From NC2004 sp050874905 (GTDB taxonomy: Bacteria > Bacillota > Clostridia > Lachnospirales > Lachnospiraceae): a stretch of DNA of 64,000 nt. Under the pieces are notes generated by a model. That model did no database searches, was not told the DNA's origin, and worked only from the letters and a program-made list of their open reading frames with translations. Position numbers and translations under genes: made by a program. Location: the NCBI GenBank assembly GCA_050874905.1, contig JBNMLP010000008.1:59137-123136 (forward strand). Reading direction: 5' to 3'. Below are positions 26,179 through 35,584 of the stretch, one piece after another (within the stretch, counting starts at the first letter, position 1; each line of letters opens with the position of its first letter).

Positions 26179-27134
26179 TTCCGGACTACGGGGATAAACC
26201 CTACTACAGTTTAAGCCGGTATTACCGCCAGCAGTTTGGAACAAAGGTCTACAAACTGGCTTTAAATGCTGGATTTACCTGTCCAAACCGGGATGGCACG
26301 TTAGGCACAAGGGGATGCAGCTTTTGCAGTGCCGGGGGTTCCGGAGAGTTTGCCGGGAAAGAACAGGATTCCATTGAGGATCAGATCGTTTACGAAAAAA
26401 ATCTCCTTTTTCCAAAGCTGAAGCATGCGAAGGAGATTTCTTATATCGCTTATTTTCAGGCATATACCAATACCTATGCCCCACTTTCTGTGTTAAAGCA
26501 GGTTTATGAAACTGCGCTTTCCCAACCGCAGATCGTCGGGCTTTCGATCGCCACAAGACCGGACTGTATTGCAGATGACGTTTGTGCTTACTTAAAAGCA
26601 CTGGCAGCGCACACCTATGTTTCAGTGGAGCTGGGGCTGCAGACGATCTCAGAAGATATTGCCAGTCATGTCCGCCGTGGTTACCCGCTTTCTGTATTTG
26701 AGAATACTGTCATGCGGTTAAGCAATGCCAACATCCACGTGGTGGTTCATCTGATCATCGGACTGCCCGGTGAGACGAAACAGCTTTTATATGATACGAT
26801 CCTTTACCTCAATCAGCTTCCGATCGGCGGCGTAAAATTCAGTCTGCTGCACATTTTAAAAGGAAGCGATATGGAGCAGGAATATCTACTTCACAAGGAA
26901 CGTTTCCCAAAATACGATCCGCAGTCTTATGCTGAGCTGATCACTGATCTGATCCGAAGGCTCCGGCCAGATATTGTTGTACATCGTATGACGGGTGACG
27001 GACCCAAGTCATTGCTTGTTGCCCCACTCTGGTCGGCAAACAAGCGGCATGTATTAAATACAATTTCAAAAACCATGAAAGAAACGGGGATGACCCAGGG
27101 AGACATGGAGAAGGAGACAGAATATGGAAAATGA
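26175..27134 (+). CDS. TIGR01212-family radical SAM protein (YtqA-like)
   Basis: The 319-residue protein begins PDYGDKPYYSLSRYYRQQFG and has the family Fe-S cluster region FTCPNRDGTLGTRGCSFC (about residues 34-51) with the closely spaced cysteines of a radical SAM site, then SIATRPDC and ELGLQTIS, as in the Elp3/MiaB-like group. The reaction is unknown; a tRNA or small-molecule modification is plausible. Its ATG overlaps the malic enzyme stop (ATGA), and its end overlaps DUF4364 by 11 bases, so all three are translationally linked. Confidence 0.9.
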   Translation: MIPDYGDKPYYSLSRYYRQQFGTKVYKLALNAGFTCPNRDGTLGTRGCSFCSAGGSGEFAGKEQDSIEDQIVYEKNLLFPKLKHAKEISYIAYFQAYTNTYAPLSVLKQVYETALSQPQIVGLSIATRPDCIADDVCAYLKALAAHTYVSVELGLQTISEDIASHVRRGYPLSVFENTVMRLSNANIHVVVHLIIGLPGETKQLLYDTILYLNQLPIGGVKFSLLHILKGSDMEQEYLLHKERFPKYDPQSYAELITDLIRRLRPDIVVHRMTGDGPKSLLVAPLWSANKRHVLNTISKTMKETGMTQGDMEKETEYGK

Positions 27135-27693
27135 TACGCTAACCATATATCGACTAGTCATTTTATTTATGTTAAAGAAAGTGGACTTTCCACTGACAAC
27201 TGCACAGTTTTCGGATTTCTTTGTCGGACGCAGTTACACGGATTTCCTGACATTGCAGCAGGCATTAAACTCTTTGGTGGAGAATCAGTTTATCTCCAAG
27301 GAGTGCGTTCACAATTCTTCTCAATCTACCAAATACTCGATCACGGAGGACGGGGAAGAAGCCATTGAAATGTTCCAGTCCCGTATCTCTGACGGTTTAA
27401 AAGATGATGTTATGGATTATTTCAACGAAAATAAATACAAGCTACGCAATGAAGTAGAAGTCTATTCCAACTACATTCCAGTATCAGACAATGAATACAT
27501 TGTAGAATGTACCGTAAAGGAACGCAATTCCATAGTATTAAATATTAAATTGAATGTGGCAACCAAAGAAACTGCCATTGCCGCCTGTGATAACTGGAAA
27601 GAACACAAAGAAAGTATTTACACTTATCTGATCGACCATCTGCTTTATAACAAAAAAGATGGTCCACAAAACGATACGGATTCTAAAGCATAA
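27124..27693 (+). CDS. DUF4364 family protein
   Basis: The 189-residue protein matches DUF4364: a winged-helix-like N-terminal half (LVILFMLKKVDFPLTTAQFS, then YSITEDGEEAIEMFQ) and a beta-rich C-terminal half. The N-terminal fold resembles MarR/PadR-type DNA-binding domains, so a transcriptional role is possible but unproven. It overlaps the radical SAM gene and ends the operon at a strong terminator. Confidence 0.85.
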   Translation: MENDTLTIYRLVILFMLKKVDFPLTTAQFSDFFVGRSYTDFLTLQQALNSLVENQFISKECVHNSSQSTKYSITEDGEEAIEMFQSRISDGLKDDVMDYFNENKYKLRNEVEVYSNYIPVSDNEYIVECTVKERNSIVLNIKLNVATKETAIAACDNWKEHKESIYTYLIDHLLYNKKDGPQNDTDSKA

Positions 27694-27729
27694 AAAAAGA
27701 AAACGCCAGATCGGCGTTTTCTTTTTTAT
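27692..27729. terminator. Bidirectional terminator
   Basis: Stem GAAAACGCC/GGCGTTTTC flanked by A and T runs, between the convergent DUF4364 and citrate synthase genes. Confidence 0.9.
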
Positions 27730-27733
27730 GTAT

Positions 27734-29107
27734 TTATTCTTCATCTCTTGCTTCTAACGGAATGTAATCATCATGCTTACAAACTGCCTTGTAGGCCGGG
27801 CGGATAATCCTTCCACCATTGATCAGCTCTTCCATACGATGCGCACTCCATCCGGCTACACGCGCAATGGCGAATAATGGAGTATAAAGCTCATGTGGCA
27901 GTTTTAACAGATCATAAATAAATCCGCTATAGAAATCCACATTGATACAAACACCTTTGTAGATCTTACGCTCTCTCGCAATCACTTCCGGTGCCAGACG
28001 CTCCACTGTCTTATAAAGTTTCAGCTCTTTGTCCAGTCCCTTTTCTCTTGCAAGATCTTCCACAAAAATCTTCAACTGGCGTGCACGCGGATCAGATACA
28101 GAATATACCGCATGTCCCATACCATAGATCAATCCCTGATGATCAAACGCCTCCTTGTGAAGCAATGCCTTTAAGTATGCTGTTACTTCCTCTTCGTCTT
28201 CCCAGTCTTTTACCTTCTCCTTCATATCCTGGAACATTTCCGTTACCTTAATGTTGGCGCCACCATGCTTTGGTCCCTTCAAGGAACCAAGGGAAGCTGC
28301 CATTGCAGAATAGGTATCCGTACCAGACGAGGTTACCACATGGTTGGTGAAAGTGGAGTTATTACCACCACCGTGCTCCGCATGAAGTACTAATGCAAGA
28401 TCAAGGATCTTAGCCTCTAATGGGGTATAATGATTATCGGCACGCAGCATATATAAAATATTCTCTGCAATTGATTTAGTTGGATCTGGATAATGAATGA
28501 TCAGACTCTTGTCATTATAATAATGATTAAATGCCTGATATGCATATACCGCCAGACGCGGAAATACAGAGATCAATTGTAAACACTGTGACAATACATT
28601 CGGAAGTGATGTATCATTCGGCTTCTCGTCATAAGAATATAATGCCAGCACACTACGGCTCATGGCATTCATAATATCCTTACTTGGTGCTTTCATAATA
28701 ATATCGCGCACAAATCCATTCGGAAGTTCCCGCTTGGCTACCAGTATGTTCTGGAAATCATGTAATTCCATTTCGGTTGGAAGTGAGCCAAACAATAACA
28801 GATAAATCGTTTCCTCAAATCCAAAACGTTTCTCTCCCATGAATCCTTTTACCAGATCTTCCACATTCACACCGCGATAATACAAACGGCCATCACACGG
28901 CTTCATATCCATATCGACCACTGTATAGGAGATAATCTCAGATATCTCCGTAAGTCCGGCCAGCACACCCTTACCATTTAAGTCACGAAGGCCCCTTTTT
29001 ACATCATATTTGGCAAATAAATCAGAATCGATACAACCATTCTGCTCGCATCGCTTTGCCAAATTGATGATCTCTTTGCTATGATTCATCAAGTTATTCT
29101 CTGCCAT
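27734..29107 (-). CDS. gltA: Citrate synthase
   Basis: The 457-residue enzyme condenses oxaloacetate and acetyl-CoA. Active-site blocks are LHAEHGGGNNSTFTNHVV (first His near residue 240), SLGSLKGPKHGGAN, and MGHAVYSVSDPRA (second His near 330) with the aspartate in a later GVCINVDFYSGF. The N-terminus is longer than in type I enzymes and typical of clostridial forms. A 2-methylcitrate synthase activity cannot be excluded. It is monocistronic with an extended -10 promoter back to back with the DUF2079 promoter. Confidence 0.93.
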   Translation of the reverse strand: MAENNLMNHSKEIINLAKRCEQNGCIDSDLFAKYDVKRGLRDLNGKGVLAGLTEISEIISYTVVDMDMKPCDGRLYYRGVNVEDLVKGFMGEKRFGFEETIYLLLFGSLPTEMELHDFQNILVAKRELPNGFVRDIIMKAPSKDIMNAMSRSVLALYSYDEKPNDTSLPNVLSQCLQLISVFPRLAVYAYQAFNHYYNDKSLIIHYPDPTKSIAENILYMLRADNHYTPLEAKILDLALVLHAEHGGGNNSTFTNHVVTSSGTDTYSAMAASLGSLKGPKHGGANIKVTEMFQDMKEKVKDWEDEEEVTAYLKALLHKEAFDHQGLIYGMGHAVYSVSDPRARQLKIFVEDLAREKGLDKELKLYKTVERLAPEVIARERKIYKGVCINVDFYSGFIYDLLKLPHELYTPLFAIARVAGWSAHRMEELINGGRIIRPAYKAVCKHDDYIPLEARDEE

Positions 29108-29158
29108 CCAATCTTCCTTTCTGGTCTTTATGAAGCCATTTTAAAGCTCACTTTTGCC

Positions 29159-29187
29159 ATTATACCACAAAACTCTCTATATGAAAA
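29159..29187 (-). promoter_or_regulatory. Extended -10 promoter of citrate synthase
   Basis: Minus-strand TGGTATAAT with -10 at 29159-29164 and a weak -35 TTTTCA (29182-29187), 17-bp spacer. Confidence 0.65.
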
Positions 29188-29190
29188 GGT

Positions 29191-29218
29191 TTGCATCTGT
29201 TTTGATTTCTGATATGAT
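29191..29218 (+). promoter_or_regulatory. Promoter of the DUF2079 gene
   Basis: TTGCAT (29191-29196), 16-bp spacer, TATGAT (29213-29218). Its -35 is only 3 bp from the -35 of the divergent citrate synthase promoter. Confidence 0.6.
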
Positions 29219-29250
29219 GGATATAGATTTAGAAAAAGGACGGGAAACGT

Positions 29251-31011
29251 ATGAAATCAAAAAAAATAGATACCATTCTTCCACGGCTTTTTGCCTCCTG
29301 GATCTTAGTATCATTCCTAAACAGCTTTTTAAGCTCCGATCATTTGCAACTGTCATTTATTGAAACACAGCAGCTTCCTTTGTTTCTTTTAAAAGGACTG
29401 CTCTGTTTTGCAACCCTCACTCTGTTAGCTTCCACCCTGTCTAAACATACCGACATGATCGCATTGCTATTTGGAACCATGCTTTACAGTTTCCGTGTGG
29501 TATCCTCCAGCGACAATATATTTCTACTGTTTGGTGTCTGTCTGTTTCAACTTCTTATTCTGTTTTTTTACGAAAAGGAACTGCTTCAGTTTTTTTCCTC
29601 GATATCGCTAAAAAAAGGAATGTTCCCGGCGATATCTATTTTGGCAGCTCTGCTGTTATTTGGTTTTTTGTTTTTTACGACTGCCTGCCGCTACGATCTT
29701 TCTCGCAGCTCCACGTTCGACATGGGCATCTTTGTACAGATGTTTCATTCCATGAAGGAACATGGCACCATGCTTACTACATGTGAGCGCAACGAACTGC
29801 TCTCTCACCTTCATGTACATACTTCTGTATTTTATTACCTTCTGCTCCCGTTTTATCTGCTTGTACCAAGTGGAAAAACACTGCTTTTTTTACAGGCGGC
29901 AAGTGTTGCCATCGGCATCTTCCCACTGCTTCTGCTCTGTAATGAATTAAAACTCACCAAAAAAAGAACACTTGTGGTCAGTGGCATTTACCTTGCTTCC
30001 CCTGCATTAAGCGGCGGATGTTTTTATGATTTCCACGAAAACGTGTTCCTGATTCCGCTGTTACTTTTTTTGTTTTATTTCTACGAAAAAAAATCGAAGA
30101 TCGGGATGCTGCTCTTTTCTCTTCTTGTATGCAGTGTCAAAGAGGATGCCTGCTTATTCCTGCTCGTCTTAGGGCTGTTTGCACTTTTCAGTGACCGCCG
30201 CATCAAAGAAGGAATCAGCTTTCTTATACTCGGAGCTCTCTCCATGCTTCTGACATTTTCCTATCTTGCCAAAAACGGAGAAGGTCTGATGACCAACCAT
30301 TACAGTAACTTAGTCACTGGAGAAGGAGGATTGGCAAGCATTGTAAAAACACTGATCGTAGACCCGGGATATTTATTCACCCAGATGTTTACCGAAGAAA
30401 AAATACCATTCCTTCTTATCGTATTTTTACCACTGGCAGTCTTTTGTTTTATGACAAAAAAATACAGCAGAATGATCCTTCTGCTGCCTTTCCTTTTTAT
30501 CAATCTGCTGCCGGACTACACATACCAGCATTCTATTTTTTATCAATACGTCTTTGCGCCTTACGTGTTTTTACTCTATCTGTTTTTGCGCAACTTTGCA
30601 GAAACCGCGTACCGAAAAGCTCCGGTTCTACTGGCATTTTGTCTGCTCTGTGCCTGCTATGGCGGCTGCAGCCAGATTTTACCAAAACAGTATTATATCC
30701 GGGATTACTTCTATGCCACCACCGAACGCAATGCGTTGGCACACATGAGAAGCTGCATCCCGGATCAGGCTTCAGTTTCAGCCAGCACCTTCTTTGTTCC
30801 GCAGCTTGCTAACCGCGAAGAAATCTATATGCTCGATGCTTCCGTTTTGAACCGGGAAGAACTTTATGAAACCGATTATGTCGTATTTGATCTGAGAAAT
30901 GGCTTTGCAGATGACAGCACCTACGACCAGATTACGCGCTATCAAAATGCAGGATATGCGACCGTAGAGGAAAATTCTTCCTATTATCTGGTGTTAAAAC
31001 GCGAGCCTTAA
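29251..31011 (+). CDS. DUF2079 polytopic membrane protein
   Basis: The 586-residue protein has about 12 hydrophobic helices. The family block FDMGIFVQMFHSMKEHG (about residue 157), FYDFHENVFLIPLLLF and SVKEDACLFLL mark DUF2079, which resembles GT-C glycosyltransferases that use lipid-linked sugars. A soluble-looking C-terminal region (about 500-586) follows the last helix. The substrate and role are unknown. It starts at 29251 after AAAGGACGGGAAACGT. Its stop codon overlaps that of the convergent sirtuin gene. Confidence 0.8.
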   Translation: MKSKKIDTILPRLFASWILVSFLNSFLSSDHLQLSFIETQQLPLFLLKGLLCFATLTLLASTLSKHTDMIALLFGTMLYSFRVVSSSDNIFLLFGVCLFQLLILFFYEKELLQFFSSISLKKGMFPAISILAALLLFGFLFFTTACRYDLSRSSTFDMGIFVQMFHSMKEHGTMLTTCERNELLSHLHVHTSVFYYLLLPFYLLVPSGKTLLFLQAASVAIGIFPLLLLCNELKLTKKRTLVVSGIYLASPALSGGCFYDFHENVFLIPLLLFLFYFYEKKSKIGMLLFSLLVCSVKEDACLFLLVLGLFALFSDRRIKEGISFLILGALSMLLTFSYLAKNGEGLMTNHYSNLVTGEGGLASIVKTLIVDPGYLFTQMFTEEKIPFLLIVFLPLAVFCFMTKKYSRMILLLPFLFINLLPDYTYQHSIFYQYVFAPYVFLLYLFLRNFAETAYRKAPVLLAFCLLCACYGGCSQILPKQYYIRDYFYATTERNALAHMRSCIPDQASVSASTFFVPQLANREEIYMLDASVLNREELYETDYVVFDLRNGFADDSTYDQITRYQNAGYATVEENSSYYLVLKREP

Positions 31012-31730
31012 AACTGCAGCTGGGAAAATACCTCCCCGATCGGCTCATTGATGACCAAGGAAGCGCGTACACTTTTCTGTGTTTCTGACTTATTGATCAC
31101 AACCAGCTCTTTTCCTTTGAAGTAATCAATGAAGCCTGCTGCCGGATATACCGCAAGTGAAGTTCCTCCAATGATCAGAACATCCGCCTCGCTGATTGCA
31201 GCAATGCTTTTGGTGATCGTTTCATCATCAAGACCTTCTTCATATAACACCACATCCGGTTTTATGATGCCACCACAACTGCAGCGCGGCACACCATCCA
31301 TTTCCATGATCTGCTGTGCTGTATAAAACTTATGACAATGCATACAGTAATTGCGGTGCACGCTTCCATGCAGCTCATATACTGTTTTGCTTCCTGCCAT
31401 CTGGTGCAGTCCATCAATATTCTGTGTGATCACTGCGGTCAGTTTTCCTTTTTCCTCCATCTGTGCAAGCACCCGGTGTGCTGCATTTGGTTTTGCCCAA
31501 AGAGCTACCATTTTCTCTTTATAAAACCGGTAAAACTCCTCTGTTTTCTGCATGAAAAAGGTATGACTGACAATGGTTTCCGGCGGATAATCATACGACT
31601 GATGATACAGTCCATCCTGACTTCTAAAGTCCGGGATTCCACTTTCGGTCGACACACCTGCCCCACCAAAAAATACAATCTTTTTCCCATTTGCAATGAT
31701 CTCATTTAAACGACTGATCTTATCTTCCAT
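31008..31730 (-). CDS. cobB: Sir2-family NAD-dependent protein deacylase
   Basis: The 240-residue sirtuin removes acyl groups from lysines using NAD. It has the NAD-binding GAGVSTESGIPDFRS (about residue 23), the catalytic TQNIDGLHQMAGS and LHGSVH histidine, and a four-Cys zinc site (CMHCHKFY and CSCGG). Absence of the Tyr/Arg desuccinylase pair was not checked. It lies 12 bp after the GHL10 gene on the same strand. Its last 4 bases overlap the end of the opposite DUF2079 gene through a shared TTAA. Confidence 0.93.
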   Translation of the reverse strand: MEDKISRLNEIIANGKKIVFFGGAGVSTESGIPDFRSQDGLYHQSYDYPPETIVSHTFFMQKTEEFYRFYKEKMVALWAKPNAAHRVLAQMEEKGKLTAVITQNIDGLHQMAGSKTVYELHGSVHRNYCMHCHKFYTAQQIMEMDGVPRCSCGGIIKPDVVLYEEGLDDETITKSIAAISEADVLIIGGTSLAVYPAAGFIDYFKGKELVVINKSETQKSVRASLVINEPIGEVFSQLQF

Positions 31731-31742
31731 AGTGGTTCCTCC

Positions 31743-32945
31743 TTACTTCTTTTTTAACTCCTTGATCAGATTCTTCTTTTCCTTGACTGCGCTTTTATGC
31801 AGAAAGCTGCTGTAGGTAAAGAAATAAAATCCATCCGTATCATTCATGGCTCTCGTATAAGCAACCGAGCGCTGCATGATATTCTTTTTATTTTTCCATT
31901 CCGAGCTGCTGATATATACCGTCCGGTACATGGCAAGTCCCACATACATGTTCACACTGTCATCCCGCTCCAGATTTATCCAGGAGCGCAGCACTTTATC
32001 ATAAGAATACTGTCCATTTTGAAAGCCCCAGTAAATCTGCGGACAAATGTAATCGACATAACCCGGATTTTTGAGCCATGTATCAATGTCCACATAATAG
32101 GAATTTTTGCTGCGCAGATTTTCAATATTTCCTGCCGGACTGATTCCAAACTCTACGTCCGGATTTATTTTCTTGATTGCCTGATAAACTTCTTTCACTA
32201 AAGTGGAAACGTTACTGCGCCGCCAGTTCACAATTCCCTTATATCCTTTGTTCTGCTTTTGCTGCTGTTTTACATATGCCCGGTACTCTGGTGCATCAAA
32301 TGCATTCTGGTACTGCTTTGGAGGCATCGTTGGATAAAAATAGTCATCAAAGTGGATCGCATCGACATCATAGCCTGACACGATCTCCTTTACCCCATTT
32401 ACAATAAGCTGGCGCACTTCCTTCTTTGCAGGATTATAGTATACCTTTCCACCGTAGGTCAGAACATTTCGCTTTGTTGCCTTTTTGGCACTCCATTTTC
32501 TGGCAGGGTGATTCTTCGGAAGGGAAGAAAGGCGGATGGAGGTGTTGCTGACCCGGTAAGGATTGATCCATGCCTCAATACGCAGTCCTCTTTCATGCGC
32601 TTGTTCCACCATGATCGCAAGAGGATCATATCCCGGATTCTTTCCCTGCTTACCGGAAGCATATTTCGACCACGGATAGTATTTTGACGGATACATCGCA
32701 TCACTGAACGGACGCACATGCACAACGACCGTATTCATTCCCCAGCTTACCACCTGGTCAAACATCGTTTCAATGGCTTCCTGAAATCCATCCTGCGATT
32801 TGTCCTTGATATCCAGATCCTCATACGAGCACCACACGGCCTTCCGCTCACTCTGTTTTTTTTCAGTTGCAGCGTCCGGACACATTGGAAACATACCGGC
32901 AAGCAGCACTATACACATCAGTAACCCAGCTATTCTTTTCTTCAT
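31743..32945 (-). CDS. Secreted GHL10/YngK-like glycoside hydrolase-like protein
   Basis: The 400-residue protein starts with a signal peptide (KKRIAGLLMCIVLLAGMF, cleavage probably near residue 25). The rest matches the GHL10/DUF187 family: RKAVWCSYEDLD, GMNTVVVHVRPFSDAMYPS, HERGLRIEAWINPYRVS, DAIHFDDYFYP, and YWGFQNGQYSYD. These TIM-barrel proteins act on cell-wall or extracellular glycans, but substrates are rarely known. Conserved acidic residues (Asp pair in HFDDYF) suggest catalytic activity. It may form a message with the downstream sirtuin. Confidence 0.87.
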   Translation of the reverse strand: MKKRIAGLLMCIVLLAGMFPMCPDAATEKKQSERKAVWCSYEDLDIKDKSQDGFQEAIETMFDQVVSWGMNTVVVHVRPFSDAMYPSKYYPWSKYASGKQGKNPGYDPLAIMVEQAHERGLRIEAWINPYRVSNTSIRLSSLPKNHPARKWSAKKATKRNVLTYGGKVYYNPAKKEVRQLIVNGVKEIVSGYDVDAIHFDDYFYPTMPPKQYQNAFDAPEYRAYVKQQQKQNKGYKGIVNWRRSNVSTLVKEVYQAIKKINPDVEFGISPAGNIENLRSKNSYYVDIDTWLKNPGYVDYICPQIYWGFQNGQYSYDKVLRSWINLERDDSVNMYVGLAMYRTVYISSSEWKNKKNIMQRSVAYTRAMNDTDGFYFFTYSSFLHKSAVKEKKNLIKELKKK

Positions 32946-32960
32946 CTTCGTTCCTCTCTT

Positions 32961-34757
32961 TTAAATTCCCGCCATCTTTAAAATGTGCAATGCATTGGTC
33001 GTGGTACACGGTCCTTTTTTCAGGCGGTATTCAAACTTTAATTTATCCTCTTCAAAATATTCATCAAAATGGTAATTGGTCACACGTGGATTTTCCTCCA
33101 TGTTACAAAGTTCAAAATCATGCGTGGAAACCATGGCGATCACCCAGTCCTTTAGGAGTGCTGTAATCACTCCCTTTGCCCCAACGATCCGGTCTGCGGA
33201 ATTCGTTCCTTTGAAAATCTCGTCAATCAGCGCAAGCATCGGCTGCCCCGTTCTACTGTAATCCACCATATGCTTGATCCGAAGCACCTCGGCATAAAAG
33301 GTAGAAACCCCTTCACTCATATCATCTTTGATCCGCATCGACGTAAACAGACGCATCATGCTGAGTTCTGCCTGTGAAGCACAGACACACGCTCCCGCAT
33401 AAGCCAATACGAGATTTACTCCGACACACCGTAAATAGGTGGTTTTTCCCGACATATTCGATCCGGTGATCACGCGCAGCTCTCCCTCAAGAAACGCATC
33501 GTTATCCACCATAGCTTCTTCTACTAATAACGGATGCTTCATCTGCGTTAAGAAAAGCTTTGGCTCTTTGCACTCACAGAGCTTTGGCATACAGGTTGTC
33601 TCTTTCAACTGCCCGATCACACTTAAACTGAGCAATGCCTCCGTCAACGCTACCGCATCCAGCCAGACATTGATACGGTCTGCATATCTGGCATTCCATC
33701 TGGTATATGCCAGATACAAAAACAGGTTATAACTGAAAAGACCACATAACAGACCATACACCAGTGGATTGTGCCGGATCAATAGTGCCTCCTTGATCGT
33801 TTTAAGAGAAGCAATGCCTTTTTCTGCATCCTGCCCGATCTCCTCTTTGATCGCCACAAGCATCCGGCTGTCTACCTCTCCCTTTTGTATTGCCGCAAGA
33901 AACGGCTGGTAAGCACAAAGATATTGTATCAGGGAAAATGCGCTGCCGCTTTTGGAAGCCACGATCCCGTCAAGCGCCTGCGTTACAACAAACTGTGCTA
34001 CAAAAATAATTCCCGGAACCATATAGGAGCAGAGTCCAAAAAGAGAAAGGAGCAATGTGCCATAGGCAGCCAGCAAAAATCCAACTGCTAAAATACCATA
34101 CCCGGCTCCCTCTTTCTTATTTTTAGAAATGTCATCTTTCCCGGCACTCAGTACAACATCCAGCTTCTGATCATTCCTGGCAAACAATTTGGAAATTGTT
34201 TTTAATTCCTGACTGTAAGCATATTTTTGCTGCAGTTCCAAAACGGCCTCCTGCCGGAGTGTGATCTCCTCTAAAGAAAGTGGAGTCTGTTCCTTCCCCA
34301 AAGCTGCCATAAGCCATGCCGCAAGCTTTTGCCTGCCCCCTCTGGACGCTGCCACATTCATATACTGAAACAGCGACGCTTTTCCAAACAGATCAAGATC
34401 CGCCGCAATTTCTTTTTCAGCGGCTGTTTTTAAAAATTCCTGTCCGGTATCCCCAAACTCTTTCCATTTGGTACTAAGCCGTGCAAGATCCTCCTGTATC
34501 ACTTCCTGCTTTGCCATTGCGTAGGACAGCTGTGCTTTTCTTTTCTGAAACAGCACCACAAACACGAAAAATGCAAGTGTAAACACAAGTCCAGCCATGC
34601 CCGCTCCTGTTTTCTGATCAAAAAATCCGAGCATAAAACAGCAAAAGGCAATAACAAACGTCAGCAGGCGGAAGAAACTCATCTGGTTCGTCTGTTTCTT
34701 CCACTGCTCGATCTGCTTTGTTACTGCCAGTTCTTCTTCGCTTAATCGATGTTTCAT
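32961..34757 (-). CDS. Membrane-anchored MutS-like ATPase
   Basis: The 598-residue protein has hydrophobic pairs near residues 30-75 and 215-265 and a C-terminal MutS-type ATPase: Walker A ITGSNMSGKTTYLRCVG (about residue 430), the MutS-specific SMRIKDDMSEGVSTFYAEV, Walker B ALIDEIFKGTNS, and MVSTHDFELC. It lacks the mismatch-reading N-terminal domain of MutS1. The membrane helices and missing domain argue against mismatch repair; the role of this clostridial group is unknown to me. Its ATG overlaps the stop of the response regulator gene (ATGA), so the two are translationally coupled. Confidence 0.85.
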   Translation of the reverse strand: MKHRLSEEELAVTKQIEQWKKQTNQMSFFRLLTFVIAFCCFMLGFFDQKTGAGMAGLVFTLAFFVFVVLFQKRKAQLSYAMAKQEVIQEDLARLSTKWKEFGDTGQEFLKTAAEKEIAADLDLFGKASLFQYMNVAASRGGRQKLAAWLMAALGKEQTPLSLEEITLRQEAVLELQQKYAYSQELKTISKLFARNDQKLDVVLSAGKDDISKNKKEGAGYGILAVGFLLAAYGTLLLSLFGLCSYMVPGIIFVAQFVVTQALDGIVASKSGSAFSLIQYLCAYQPFLAAIQKGEVDSRMLVAIKEEIGQDAEKGIASLKTIKEALLIRHNPLVYGLLCGLFSYNLFLYLAYTRWNARYADRINVWLDAVALTEALLSLSVIGQLKETTCMPKLCECKEPKLFLTQMKHPLLVEEAMVDNDAFLEGELRVITGSNMSGKTTYLRCVGVNLVLAYAGACVCASQAELSMMRLFTSMRIKDDMSEGVSTFYAEVLRIKHMVDYSRTGQPMLALIDEIFKGTNSADRIVGAKGVITALLKDWVIAMVSTHDFELCNMEENPRVTNYHFDEYFEEDKLKFEYRLKKGPCTTTNALHILKMAGI

Positions 34758-35455
34758 TCATCCTCCTCAGGGACTTCAAACCGATACCCGAATCCATGTA
34801 CCGTTTTTATGTAGGCGCACTCTGGCGTCAGCTTGGAACGTAGCTGCTTGATATGCGTATCCACCGTTCTTGTATCCCCCACATAATTATAGCCCCATAC
34901 CTGATTTAAAATATTTTCTCTTAATACTACTATATTAGGGTTGTCCATGAAATAAGTCAAGAGTCCATATTCCTTTGCAGTCAGCCCCAAATCCTTATCG
35001 TGCAAAAATACTCTCTTATTCTCACTGTCTACCTTTAATTTACCAATCTGTTTGGAGGTTCCTGCCCCCACTCCGATACTGCTGCGCTTTAATACCGCTT
35101 CAATATGTCCGAGCAGCACCGCATTGGAAAATGGTTTACAGATATAATCATCCACACCCAGACGGAATCCATCTACCTGATCCTGCTCACTGTCCCTTGC
35201 CGTCAGCATGATCACCGGAACCTCTGACATTGTCCGGATATCTTTAAGTACCTCATAGCCATCCAGTTTTGGAAGCATAATGTCTAACAGCACCAGATCA
35301 ATAATCTGGTTATTCTCATAGAACAGATCCAACGCTTCTTCCCCGTCTGCCGCTTCTAATACATAATACCCTTTTAAGGATAAAAAATCTTTGAGCATCC
35401 TTCTGATCCGGCTTTCATCCTCCACCACAAAAATACATTCCTTTGCATTTTTCAT
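34754..35455 (-). CDS. OmpR/PhoB-family response regulator (no adjacent kinase)
   Basis: The 233-residue protein has a receiver domain (FVVEDESRIRRML; phosphoacceptor Asp near 58 in LVLLDIMLPKLDGYEV; switch Lys in YICKPFSN) and a C-terminal winged helix (VWGYNYVGDTRTVDTHIKQL and KTVHGFGYRFE). It therefore looks phosphorylatable and DNA-binding. No histidine kinase gene is adjacent; instead the next gene, overlapping by 4 bases, is a membrane MutS-like ATPase. The kinase must be elsewhere or the regulator works with small phosphodonors. Confidence 0.92.
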   Translation of the reverse strand: MKNAKECIFVVEDESRIRRMLKDFLSLKGYYVLEAADGEEALDLFYENNQIIDLVLLDIMLPKLDGYEVLKDIRTMSEVPVIMLTARDSEQDQVDGFRLGVDDYICKPFSNAVLLGHIEAVLKRSSIGVGAGTSKQIGKLKVDSENKRVFLHDKDLGLTAKEYGLLTYFMDNPNIVVLRENILNQVWGYNYVGDTRTVDTHIKQLRSKLTPECAYIKTVHGFGYRFEVPEEDE

Positions 35456-35540
35456 CTTCTCACCTCAATCTCGTATTCAAAGCTCTGCGCTTTTTCTCTT
35501 TTTTCATCCTAGCAAATGCTTGTGGTTTTTCTGTGATAGG

Positions 35541-35581
35541 AAAAGCAGGAGCACAATTTTCTTTGTTGCTCCTGCTTTTTT
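35541..35581. terminator. Terminator after the NeuB-cupin gene
   Basis: Stem AAAAGCAGGAGCA/TGCTCCTGCTTTT with a 12-nt loop, between the NeuB gene end and the response regulator start, pairing with T runs on both strands. Confidence 0.85.
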
Positions 35582-35584
35582 ATT

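Noticed and set aside
34754..35455. Search for a histidine kinase partner beside the orphan regulator
   Set aside because: Neither the MutS-like neighbour nor the NeuB gene has H-box or ATP-lid motifs of a kinase.
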